Program-made: the position numbers and the translations under genes | The notes under the pieces: model-generated | Database searches by the model: none | What the model saw: the letters and a program-made list of their open reading frames with translations, nothing else | What the model was told of the DNA's origin: nothing | Part shown: positions 27,698-35,535 of the stretch, piece after piece | Layout of the letters: each line of letters begins with the position of its first letter | Position numbering within the stretch: position 1 is the stretch's first letter | NCBI GenBank assembly: GCA_016708765.1 | Contig: JADJFD010000003.1 | Coordinates: 496,001 to 560,000 of the forward strand | Length of the DNA: 64,000 bases | Direction: 5' to 3' | Source of the DNA: Chitinophagaceae bacterium | Lineage (GTDB): Bacteria > Bacteroidota > Bacteroidia > Chitinophagales > Chitinophagaceae

Positions 27698-27713
27698 TGT
27701 GATTTTTATCACA
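27698..27713 (+). promoter_or_regulatory. CRP/FNR-type palindrome
   Basis: TGTGA, six bases, TCACA: the exact symmetric core of the CRP consensus, inside a TTAATGTGA/TCACACTAA context. It lies 46 bases before the ATG of the thioredoxin-like gene and could control the operon to 30608. Bacteroidota do encode CRP/FNR-family regulators, but binding here is inferred. Confidence 0.5.
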
Positions 27714-27758
27714 CTAATCGGCTTTTAAGTACGTTAGTTTCATATTAAATAAATTTTT

Positions 27759-28202
27759 ATGCGTTTGTTTTCAGTCATTTTCGCATATGCTGTTCTTCTA
27801 ATGAACATATCAGGTTGGGAAAATGATTTTGAAATAGCACAAAAAAAAGCTGAAGCAGAACATAAATTTATTCTCCTTAATTTTTCCGGTTCAGATTGGT
27901 GCGGTCCTTGCATCAGACTTAAAAAGGATGTTTTTGAATCGGAATCTTTTGCAACATTTTCCAGCGAAAATCTTGTTTTGGTAAATGCCGATTTCCCTCG
28001 TCTAAAAAAGAATCAACTCTCTAAAGAGCAACAAAAAAAGAATGACAAGCTTGCTGATAAGTACAATTCGCAAGGCATCTTTCCTTTCACTTTACTTTTA
28101 AATGCAAAAGGCAAAATAATTAAGTCGTGGGAAGGTAATCCTGGACTTTTAACAGAACAGTTTATAAGCCAAATAAAGTCTATAATTGATACTGGAAACT
28201 GA
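27759..28202 (+). CDS. Exported thioredoxin-like protein
   Basis: 147 residues. A short hydrophobic start (SVIFAYAVLLMNISG) is probably a signal peptide or anchor. A Thioredoxin_7-type domain follows with active site SGSDWCGPCIRLKKDVF (Cys 48 and 51), cis-Pro region GIFPFTLLLN, and an insert rich in Lys/Gln between them. It should do thiol-disulfide exchange in the periplasm. First gene of the ApbE operon; its end overlaps the start of the ApbE reading frame by 17 bases. The CRP/FNR-like palindrome lies upstream. Confidence 0.88.
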   Translation: MRLFSVIFAYAVLLMNISGWENDFEIAQKKAEAEHKFILLNFSGSDWCGPCIRLKKDVFESESFATFSSENLVLVNADFPRLKKNQLSKEQQKKNDKLADKYNSQGIFPFTLLLNAKGKIIKSWEGNPGLLTEQFISQIKSIIDTGN

Positions 28203-28587
28203 AACTTGTTCAACAATAAAGATTGCTTACCGTAAGGTGATGAAACTGATGGGTAATCGTTTTGAGATTACAGTTGTCTCCGAAGATGAAGCAAATGCCT
28301 ATGAAAAAATTGATAAGGCGATTGCTGAAATTAGCCGTATTGAAAAGCTATTGACTACTTTTAGCGATGATAGTCAAACGAATCTTATTAACAGGAATGC
28401 TGGTATCAAGCCTGTAAAAGTGGATAAAGAAATGTTTGATATTATTAATCGGTCAATTAGAATATCTGAAATTACTCAAGGTGCTTTTGATATTTCGTAT
28501 GGGTCAATTGATAAAAGGTTGTGGAACTTTGATAAGAATATGACGGAATTGCCTGATCCCGTTATTGCAAAAAATCTGTTCACTTAA
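28186..28587 (+). CDS. apbE: FAD:protein FMN transferase ApbE, N-terminal part (frameshifted)
   Basis: ApbE covalently attaches FMN to a Ser/Thr of exported flavoproteins. This part has the conserved start KLMGNRFEITVVSEDE, then AEISRIEKLLTTFSDDS and AFDISYGSIDKRLW. The start is unclear: TTG 28186, GTG 28237 or ATG 28240, and no signal peptide is visible in any of them. The frame breaks at a run of six A (28569-28574). One more A would read IAKKSVHLINFKNILLNEKK, matching the family. A second one-base loss near 28676-28681 moves to the frame of the C-terminal part. Both losses are in or beside short homopolymers. Confidence 0.85.
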   Translation: MILETETCSTIKIAYRKVMKLMGNRFEITVVSEDEANAYEKIDKAIAEISRIEKLLTTFSDDSQTNLINRNAGIKPVKVDKEMFDIINRSIRISEITQGAFDISYGSIDKRLWNFDKNMTELPDPVIAKNLFT

Positions 28588-28621
28588 TCAACTTTAAAAA
28601 TATTCTCCTGAATGAAAAGAA

Positions 28622-29140
28622 ATGCACTGTATATCTGAAAGAGAAAGGTATGCGGATTGGCTTCGGTGGAATAGGAAAGGATATGCCGCAGAAAGAGCTA
28701 AAATAATTTTACAGCAGATTGGAGTGGAAAGTGGTATTGTAAATGCATCAGGTGATTTATGTGCCTGGGGCTTACAACCCGATGGAGAAGAATGGACGAT
28801 TGGTATTGCCGATCCCAATGCCGCAAGAACTTCATTTTCCTATTTATCAGTTTCGAATGCCGCTATTGCAACATCCGGCAACTATGAAAAATTTATAACA
28901 ATAGACGGAAAGAGATATTCTCATACAATTGATCCCAAAACCGGACTGCCGGTAACAGGTATAAAAAGTGTAACCATCATTAGTCCTAATGCTGAAATTG
29001 CCGATGCAATGGCAACGCCAGTCATGATTATGGGAATAAAAGTGGGATTGGATTTGGTAAATCAGTTAAAAGGAATTGAATGTATTATAGTTGATGACAA
29101 TGATAAAATCTACACATCTAAAAACATAAATCTTCACTGA
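28622..29140 (+). CDS. apbE: FAD:protein FMN transferase ApbE, C-terminal part (frameshifted)
   Basis: The true homology begins at about 28678 with RKGYAAERAKIILQ; codons before that are out of frame, and the linking stretch reads KGMRIGFGGIGK in a third frame. NASGDLCAWG, IGIADPNAA, SNAAIATSGNYE and SHTIDPKTGLPV are ApbE hallmarks, the last near the metal and FAD site. The 3' end gives the usual AEIADAMATPVMIMG. Its TGA shares a base with the ATG of the DUF4266 gene (TGATG), so the two are coupled. The intact protein would be about 315 residues. Confidence 0.88.
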   Translation: MHCISERERYADWLRWNRKGYAAERAKIILQQIGVESGIVNASGDLCAWGLQPDGEEWTIGIADPNAARTSFSYLSVSNAAIATSGNYEKFITIDGKRYSHTIDPKTGLPVTGIKSVTIISPNAEIADAMATPVMIMGIKVGLDLVNQLKGIECIIVDDNDKIYTSKNINLH

Positions 29141-29379
29141 TGAAATTAGTAAAACTCAAACCAAAAGTAAACAGGCTGGCAGTTGTTGCAGTTAGTGCTG
29201 TTGCTATACTTTCTTCCTGTACAACAGTAAAGGAATATCAAAAAAATAAATTGAATGATGGCGAGATGACTCTAAGCTCTCGCAAGATTCAGAAGACAGA
29301 ATCCAGTTTTCAATCTTATAGAGAAGGTGCCTCCGGTGCCAATGGTGGTAAAACCGGCGGAGGCTGCGGTTGCAATTAA
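29140..29379 (+). CDS. DUF4266 lipoprotein
   Basis: 79 residues. A signal peptide with lipobox AILSSC (Cys 27), then TTVKEYQKNKLNDGEM, a short conserved helix, and a Gly-rich end with GGGCGCN (Cys 76 and 78). This is the DUF4266 layout, whose only strong feature is the terminal CGC-type motif. It is encoded between ApbE and a DUF3570 barrel protein and overlaps ApbE by one base. The free Cys pair beside a thioredoxin-like protein and a flavin transferase suggests a redox or cofactor-carrier role (inference); no biochemical function is known to me. Confidence 0.85.
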   Translation: MKLVKLKPKVNRLAVVAVSAVAILSSCTTVKEYQKNKLNDGEMTLSSRKIQKTESSFQSYREGASGANGGKTGGGCGCN

Positions 29380-29402
29380 TTCTTCACATTCAATTTTAGA
29401 TA

Positions 29403-30608
29403 ATGAAAAAAATATGTTTAGGAGTTGTTGGCATAGTTCTGACTTTCTTTTCTGCTTATGCCCAAACACCACAAAAAGATTCCTCCACTTACAAAAGCAG
29501 AAAGTTGACATTTGATGAAGCGAACCTTGTATCAAGTTATTACAAACAAGAGGGTAATAATGCAGCAGTTACCGGCGGTATTGGTTCTCAAAAATTAAGC
29601 GACATTTCCAATACAATTGATGTAAAGTTTATTAAGTGGGATAGAAAAGACAGAAAGCACAGTTTTGATCTTGAAGTTGGTTTGGATCATTATACTTCAG
29701 CCTCTTCTGATCAGGTAGATTTGAAAGCAAACTCATCTGCTTCTCATGCTGATACAAGAATTTTCCCATCTGTTTCCTGGTTGATTGAAAATGAAAAGAA
29801 TGGAACTACAATCGGTGCTGGTCTTTCTTCTTCTACAGAATTTGATTACCAGTCTATCGGTGCGAATATTAATTTTTCAAAAAAGACAAATAACAGAAAC
29901 GGTGAGTTTACAGCAAAGGCTCAGGCTTTTATCGACAAGGTTAGTCTGATTTATCCTACTGAACTTAGAAGCGGTGGTGGTGGCGATGATGATGATGATG
30001 ATGACTATGCCACAACCGCTAGAAACTCTTACAGCGGTTCATTATCTTATTCGCAAATCATTAATCAGCGTTTGCAAATAATGTTTATTGCCGATCTGAT
30101 TTCTCAAAAAGGGTTGTTGAGTCTTCCTTTTTACAGGGTTTATTTTAATGATAATTCTGTTCAAAAAGAAAATTTACCTGATACAAGAATGAAAATCCCA
30201 TTAGGATTCCGGGCAAATTATTTTATTGGAGACAAAGTAATACTAAGATCGTTTTACCGCTATTATCATGACGATTGGGGATTAACCGCTCATACAGTAG
30301 AAGTGGAAGCACCAGTTAAAGTGACCCCGTTTTTTTCTATCACTCCATTTTATAGATACTATAAGCAAACTGCTGTTGATTATTTTGCACCGTATAAAAC
30401 GCATATATCTTCCAATCAATATTATACGAGCAACTTTGATTTATCTGCATTCAATAGCAATTTTTATGGAGCTGGCATCAGACTTACCCCGCCGAAAGGT
30501 GTGTTTGGGATTCAGCAATTAAATATGCTAGAGCTGCGATACGGTCATTATACAAGAACCAATGGATTGAATTCGGATATTGTCTCGATGAACTTGAAGT
30601 TTAAATAA
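29403..30608 (+). CDS. DUF3570 outer-membrane beta-barrel protein
   Basis: 401 residues. Signal peptide (GIVLTFFSAYAQ). The rest alternates polar and aromatic strands (FDLEVGLDHYTSASSD, GSLSYSQIINQRLQIMFI, LELRYGHYTRTNGLN), as expected of an outer-membrane beta barrel, and ends SMNLKFK. Residues about 193-206 contain four Gly followed by seven Asp, a likely exposed metal-binding or flexible loop. DUF3570 proteins are typically found beside DUF4266 and ApbE. Last gene of the operon, 23 bases after DUF4266, with a strong terminator after it. Confidence 0.88.
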   Translation: MKKICLGVVGIVLTFFSAYAQTPQKDSSTYKSRKLTFDEANLVSSYYKQEGNNAAVTGGIGSQKLSDISNTIDVKFIKWDRKDRKHSFDLEVGLDHYTSASSDQVDLKANSSASHADTRIFPSVSWLIENEKNGTTIGAGLSSSTEFDYQSIGANINFSKKTNNRNGEFTAKAQAFIDKVSLIYPTELRSGGGGDDDDDDDYATTARNSYSGSLSYSQIINQRLQIMFIADLISQKGLLSLPFYRVYFNDNSVQKENLPDTRMKIPLGFRANYFIGDKVILRSFYRYYHDDWGLTAHTVEVEAPVKVTPFFSITPFYRYYKQTAVDYFAPYKTHISSNQYYTSNFDLSAFNSNFYGAGIRLTPPKGVFGIQQLNMLELRYGHYTRTNGLNSDIVSMNLKFK

Positions 30609-30630
30609 TAGAATAAAAGTATCTCTAAAA

Positions 30631-30660
30631 TAAAAGCCCTTCACATGTGAAGGGCTTTTA
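30631..30660. terminator. Bidirectional terminator after DUF3570
   Basis: A perfect palindromic stem TAAAAGCCCTTCACA/TGTGAAGGGCTTTTA, with A and T runs on both sides, between the plus-strand operon end and the minus-strand RRM gene end. Confidence 0.9.
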
Positions 30661-30678
30661 AGATAAAGTCAGATGCTA

Positions 30679-30978
30679 TTACCAACGATTGTTAGAGTTA
30701 GAATATGCAGGTCTTGCCCCTCTTTCAGGTCTTTCTTCTCTTGGCTTTGCAACGCTTACTTTGATAGCACGGCCATCAACAGTAGCACCATCTAACTCAG
30801 CAATTGCTTTGTTAGAAGCCTCATCATCACTCATTTCCACAAAACCAAAGCCTTTGCTACGGTTAGTGTACTTGTCCATAATAACTTTTGCAGAAGTAAC
30901 TTCACCATACTCGGCGAAATAGCTTCTAAGATCTTCGTCTACAACGGCGAAGCTTAAATTTGAAACATAAATGTTCAT
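30679..30978 (-). CDS. RRM-domain RNA-binding protein
   Basis: 99 residues: a single RNA recognition motif with RNP2 IYVSNL (residues 3-8) and RNP1 KGFGFVEM (about 43-50), then an Arg/Glu/Pro-rich tail ending SNSNNRW. This is the bacterial glycine-rich RNA-binding type, often abundant and cold-induced, binding mRNA in the cytoplasm. Upstream on its strand is TACCCTTTG (31017-31025), close to the -7 consensus but with one extra base. The 179-base gap to the next gene holds no other recognisable feature. Confidence 0.93.
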   Translation of the reverse strand: MNIYVSNLSFAVVDEDLRSYFAEYGEVTSAKVIMDKYTNRSKGFGFVEMSDDEASNKAIAELDGATVDGRAIKVSVAKPREERPERGARPAYSNSNNRW

Positions 30979-31157
30979 GTAAAAAAATTAACTTTTAAAA
31001 ATTCTTGAGATTAACGCAAAGGGTAAAGAAGACTAACTATTAGCAGAAATGCGTAGCAGAAAAAATCGTTCACTTACTAAAATGCTGTTCGCTCAAATTA
31101 ACGGGACGAAGGTAATCATTTAAAGCCAGATTATTGCTTTTATTTTTTAAAGCAGTT

Positions 31158-33581
31158 TTAGTTAATTGCCGGTGGTTCTACGTTAAACATACTTTTTTGT
31201 TCTTCTTTTTTACGAATGCCGAAGTTATACCGAAGGTTAAGTCCAACTCTTCTTGTGTCTGACTCCCGAAATCCGTTGGCATTTACAGATCCTTGTTGAA
31301 TAGTAAAATTGTTTCTGTTGGTGGCAAACATATCACTGATGCTGAGGGTCGCTGTTAGTTTATCTTTTAAGAACTTTCTGTTTACACTCATGTTCAATGC
31401 GCCAAAACTTGTTAGTTCATAAAACTGTTGCTGTCCTTTTAATCTTACAAATCCATTTAAAGTTATAACAGATCGTTTGTCAACTTTGAAAGTCTGATAT
31501 GTGAAGAATGTCCAGGTGCCTTTTTTAAATGACAAGGGTTTGTTTTCGTAAACACCTTGATAAAAGTTATGATTATACTGTGCGCCAGCTACAAAGAAAT
31601 AGCGACCACCCGGAGGTAATGCACCCAATCCACGGAAATACCACTCTTTATTCTTTCCCAAATTATCATAGGTACGGATAGCCTGGCTTTGGCTTGTGTC
31701 CGATTGATAAATTACATTGGTAAAAATATCTCTGGTATCATTTACTCCAATGGCAAGTATCGGTCTTTCGTCCACACTTACATTTGCCTCATAGTTTTGA
31801 TTGAATTGAGGACGTAGTGTAGGATTTCCTGCTTCGCTTAAATATTGGTCTACAAATCTTGTAAATGGATTCAATTGCTCATACACTGGTCTTGTAATGG
31901 TTCGGCGATAAACTAAATAAGCTCTTAAATCGTAACCTGCAATTTTCATTAGATTTTTACTCAGGTAGATATATGGAAACAAGTCAGTTCGATGAATGTT
32001 GAAGGTAGTATCCGAAGGAATTATCTGACGACCATTCATATTAGTGTTCTCTAGTCGTAGGCCTGTCTTTATTACAAAATCTTTTCCCAGTGTTTTTGAA
32101 CCTTGCAGATAAGCTGCATTAATATTTTCTTTATAATCAAAAGTGTTCGTACGACTTATATCTTTTTGTCTGTTACCCAATGGGATTTCTTTAAAATAAT
32201 CTGTAACACTTTTATAATTCAGCAAAGAAGATTTTAAGCCTGTCTCAAATGTTATCCGATGTTTCATTTTTATTTTAAGATCGGATTGTGCGGTGAATAA
32301 ATTCCGCTTGTTATCGCTAATACCGTCGCCACCAGTGGTAGTGTTAAATGGTAATCCAAAAAAAGTAGTATAACCTTGGTCTGCTTTATTTTGGGTATAA
32401 TTATAAAAAATATCGTTGCTCCATTCAGAACCTATTGAGTCTATTTTCATTTTTCCTTCTAAACCTATCCGATAATTTAAAGAATTACCTTCGTTATTTA
32501 CCTTATTAAGGTTATCGGTAATTGTTTGCGCATTGCTGATCTTTCGGATTTCGCTTTGATTTTCCGTTTTATTATGAAATAAATTAAGGTTGCCGCTTGT
32601 TCCAAAGTCAAGATCCCATTTTTTTCCAACTGGGAATGCAATTCCATAGCCCGCAAAATAAACATCGGAAGGGTATGTAGTATATGCATCCTGACTTAGT
32701 ACAGAATCCGGAGCAAAATATCGGTCCGTTTTTATTTTTTCATAACTATTTCTGCGGCTATAATTTAGATTGACGAATGAATTTTTCTTTCCATCATTAT
32801 TACCCAGATTAAAGCCAATAAACTGGTTGCCATAAACACCTTGTTGCATACCGCCATTTATACTTCCTGTCAACCCAATTTTTACTCCTTTTTTCAAAAC
32901 TACATTTACAATGCCACCTCCCCCAGAAGCATCGTATTTGGCTGAAGGCGTTTTTAGAATTTCAATTTTGGAGATTGAATTTGGCGGCAGGCTCTTTAGC
33001 ATGGTTGCAACATCTGCAGCACTCATCTTCATATCCCGTCCATTAATTTGAACAGAGGCTGGCGTTAAGCTGCTGATGTAAATATTTCCATCTTGATCTA
33101 CAAATAAACCTGGTGTTTTTTCAATTACTTCATATCCACTTGTCGAAGCTTCAACAAGGTTTTCAGGGTCAACGATTAATTTATCATCTTCCATTTTCAT
33201 TAATGGTTTTTTGGAAGTAACAACTGCTGCTTCCAGCGTTTTGCCAGCAGGTTCTGCCAGAAACCTAAAAGTTGTTTGATCTCCCGAAACAGTTATTCCT
33301 TTATCGATTGGCTGATAGTTGATGGAAGTAATATTTACATTGTACTGATTGTTTAACCTCAGTACAAATTGTGCTACACCGCTGCTATCTGTTAGTTTAG
33401 TGAATGTTCTTGTACTGTCAAGTCTGTTAAATAATGTTACGGTCGCCAACGATACAGGTTCTTTTTTCTGATTAACAAAAGAAATAGTAACCTGTATTTC
33501 CTGAGCAGAAGAAATAATTGTTGAAACGATAAATAGTAAAGAAGCAGTTAGCTTTAATAAGGTTCGGGTAAAATTTGACAT
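31158..33581 (-). CDS. TonB-dependent receptor-like outer-membrane protein (OMP_b-brl_3 type)
   Basis: 807 residues. Signal peptide (IVSTIISSAQE), a CarboxypepD_reg-like domain to about residue 110 (EPVSLATVTLFNRLDSTRTF), and a plug domain with IEKTPGLFVDQDGNIYISS, VQINGRDMKM and SISKIEILKTPSAKYDA followed by GGGGIVNVVLKKG. The C-terminal barrel of about 580 residues ends VGLNLRYNFGIRKKEEQ with an extra ~15-residue tail. This family usually acts as an outer-membrane transporter or adhesin with unknown ligand. No SusD-like partner is adjacent. Confidence 0.9.
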   Translation of the reverse strand: MSNFTRTLLKLTASLLFIVSTIISSAQEIQVTISFVNQKKEPVSLATVTLFNRLDSTRTFTKLTDSSGVAQFVLRLNNQYNVNITSINYQPIDKGITVSGDQTTFRFLAEPAGKTLEAAVVTSKKPLMKMEDDKLIVDPENLVEASTSGYEVIEKTPGLFVDQDGNIYISSLTPASVQINGRDMKMSAADVATMLKSLPPNSISKIEILKTPSAKYDASGGGGIVNVVLKKGVKIGLTGSINGGMQQGVYGNQFIGFNLGNNDGKKNSFVNLNYSRRNSYEKIKTDRYFAPDSVLSQDAYTTYPSDVYFAGYGIAFPVGKKWDLDFGTSGNLNLFHNKTENQSEIRKISNAQTITDNLNKVNNEGNSLNYRIGLEGKMKIDSIGSEWSNDIFYNYTQNKADQGYTTFFGLPFNTTTGGDGISDNKRNLFTAQSDLKIKMKHRITFETGLKSSLLNYKSVTDYFKEIPLGNRQKDISRTNTFDYKENINAAYLQGSKTLGKDFVIKTGLRLENTNMNGRQIIPSDTTFNIHRTDLFPYIYLSKNLMKIAGYDLRAYLVYRRTITRPVYEQLNPFTRFVDQYLSEAGNPTLRPQFNQNYEANVSVDERPILAIGVNDTRDIFTNVIYQSDTSQSQAIRTYDNLGKNKEWYFRGLGALPPGGRYFFVAGAQYNHNFYQGVYENKPLSFKKGTWTFFTYQTFKVDKRSVITLNGFVRLKGQQQFYELTSFGALNMSVNRKFLKDKLTATLSISDMFATNRNNFTIQQGSVNANGFRESDTRRVGLNLRYNFGIRKKEEQKSMFNVEPPAIN

Positions 33582-33710
33582 GAAGGTTTTGCTAATGAGG
33601 ACACGAAAATAATTAAATATTCAAGTGTTCTAGCATCCAAATCGGTGAGTGGTACTATTTTTAGAAAATTTAACCTTTGCGGGGAAGACTCTTATTAGTA
33701 AGTTTAATGA

Positions 33711-34217
33711 ATGAAGGCGGTAAAATTTATAGCTACAATCCATCGGTTCGAATCAAAAGGCGAAAAGACCGGTTGGACTTATATTGAAATACCTGTTGAT
33801 ATTGCCCAGCAATTAAAACCGGGTAACAAGAAGTCATTTCGTGTAAAAGGAAAACTGGACGATTTTAAAATTGATGGAATTGCTTTGATTCCAATGGGCG
33901 GGGGAGTTTTTATTATGGCGTTGAATGCAGATTTACGAAAAGGTATTGGTAAACGAAAAGGAGCAATGATGAAAGTGCAATTATCAGCTGATGAAAAGGG
34001 GTTTGTTTTTAATAAAGATTTTATTGATTGCCTTGCTGATGAGCCAACGGCAAACTTATTTTTCGAAAGCTTAACTGGTTCACATCAAAAATATTTTAGT
34101 AAATGGATTGATGCTGCTAAAACAGAACCCACTAAAGTAAAACGGATTACGATGGCCGTAAATGCTTTGGCAAAAAAGGTGGGTTATCCCGAAATGATAA
34201 GAGCAGCAAAAAAATAA
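33711..34217 (+). CDS. DUF1905/YdeI-type protein
   Basis: 168 residues. The DUF1905 beta-barrel domain is at residues 1-95 (KGEKTGWTYIEIPVDIAQQL, KRKGAMMKVQLSADE), and the YdeI/OmpD-associated helical domain follows (FFESLTGSHQKYFSKWIDAA, KVKRITMAVNALAK). No signal peptide; cytoplasmic. Function is not established for the family. A TAACCTTTG stretch at 33672-33680, near the -7 consensus, lies about 30 bases upstream. Confidence 0.85.
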   Translation: MKAVKFIATIHRFESKGEKTGWTYIEIPVDIAQQLKPGNKKSFRVKGKLDDFKIDGIALIPMGGGVFIMALNADLRKGIGKRKGAMMKVQLSADEKGFVFNKDFIDCLADEPTANLFFESLTGSHQKYFSKWIDAAKTEPTKVKRITMAVNALAKKVGYPEMIRAAKK

Positions 34218-34223
34218 TTTATC

Positions 34224-35396
34224 TTATTTAAATGGATTCGAATATTTCACTTCTGTTGCAACATTCAGATCGGTTAATGTTTTCATGAAAGCAACTAATG
34301 CTGCTTTATCTTGTGGTGTAAGATTTAATAGTCGTGGCTGTCCACCCGGCAGTCTTAATTGAGGAGAAAGGTTTGGATGATTCCTTACACCTGTACTATA
34401 ATGTTCCACTACTTGTTCCAATGTTGTAAACCGACCATCATGCATATAAGGCGCAGTAAGCTCTACATTTCGTAAGGAACCTACTTTAAATGTTCCATCC
34501 AGATTTGTATTGTTTGCAACAAACCCAAAGCCTCTGTCAGTAGTTGTTAAATCCAATCCGTTATTTTTTTCTTGTGGTGCAGTAAATGTTTCTGATCCAT
34601 GACAGGCGGCACATGCATTTTGGGGCGAAAGAAAAATTTCTTTTCCTCTGTTTTCAGCAATAGTAAAATTTGAAAACACTGCATTGGGTGCTGGCGCAGA
34701 GTTTACAGGAAAAGTTGCTCTTCCTACATCGTATTTTGATTGAAAGGAGACAATTGATCTTACAAACTGTGAAAGAGCCAATGAAATGCGATTACTGTTT
34801 ATAGTCGCATCTCCAAATGCTTTTGTAAAAAGTGAAGAATAATAGGGCAGGTTTCTTAGTTTAGTTTCCAGTTGAGGTAGTGTCATGCCCATTTCCACCA
34901 AATCTTGAATAGGAGCTAAAACCTGTTCTTCCAATGATGCAGCTCGTTGATCCCAGAAAAAACGTCCATTTGGATAATACTTTGCGTTAGTTAAAGGCAT
35001 TGAATGCCTACCTGTCAAGCCGCCGTTAAAACCTCTGCTTTTAACATCCGTATCTGAAAATGCATTAGCCTGTTTATGACAAGATGCGCAGGAAATAGAA
35101 TTATTGATAGAAAGATTTTTATCATAGAAAAGCACTCTGCCAAGTGTGGCTCCGTTATCTGTTATTTGATTATTGGCTGGTGTATTGACTTGTGCCTGAA
35201 TAGGAGGAGCTGTTATATAAGCTGGTAAGGTTGGGTTAGCATAATTAAAAGGTGAAGCTGGCAGGTTTAAAACCAAACTTACCTGATCAACAGGTGCTGC
35301 AGTAACTCCTGAATCAGAATTCTTGGTACAAGCAATGAAAAGGAGAACAGAGAGAAAAAAGGTGGTGATTATTGTTTTTGGTCTGGCGGCAAACAT
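34224..35396 (-). CDS. Di-heme cytochrome c peroxidase (MauG/CcpA family) lipoprotein
   Basis: 390 residues. Lipoprotein signal with lipobox FIAC (Cys 23). Two heme c sites are present: CASCH (about 103-107) and CAACH (about 262-266), in the order of bacterial cytochrome c peroxidases, plus GRFFWDQRAASLEEQ, LVEMG and the C-terminal SLRNVELTAPYMHDGRFTTLEQVVEHY. It would reduce hydrogen peroxide, or act as an oxidase for a protein or small molecule, in the periplasm. Two hemes are attached after export by the Ccs/Ccm system. Convergent with the DUF1905 gene, 6 bases apart. Confidence 0.92.
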   Translation of the reverse strand: MFAARPKTIITTFFLSVLLFIACTKNSDSGVTAAPVDQVSLVLNLPASPFNYANPTLPAYITAPPIQAQVNTPANNQITDNGATLGRVLFYDKNLSINNSISCASCHKQANAFSDTDVKSRGFNGGLTGRHSMPLTNAKYYPNGRFFWDQRAASLEEQVLAPIQDLVEMGMTLPQLETKLRNLPYYSSLFTKAFGDATINSNRISLALSQFVRSIVSFQSKYDVGRATFPVNSAPAPNAVFSNFTIAENRGKEIFLSPQNACAACHGSETFTAPQEKNNGLDLTTTDRGFGFVANNTNLDGTFKVGSLRNVELTAPYMHDGRFTTLEQVVEHYSTGVRNHPNLSPQLRLPGGQPRLLNLTPQDKAALVAFMKTLTDLNVATEVKYSNPFK

Positions 35397-35535
35397 AAAA
35401 TGTTTTTGGTTGGGGCCTATGACGGGCTAATCAAATTAAAGTTTAAAATACCAATATTTTTTCTAATTTCACAATGTGAGCTAATCTGATGATAGATATT
35501 AACTCTTATCTGCCTTTAATTCATTTATTTGCAGT

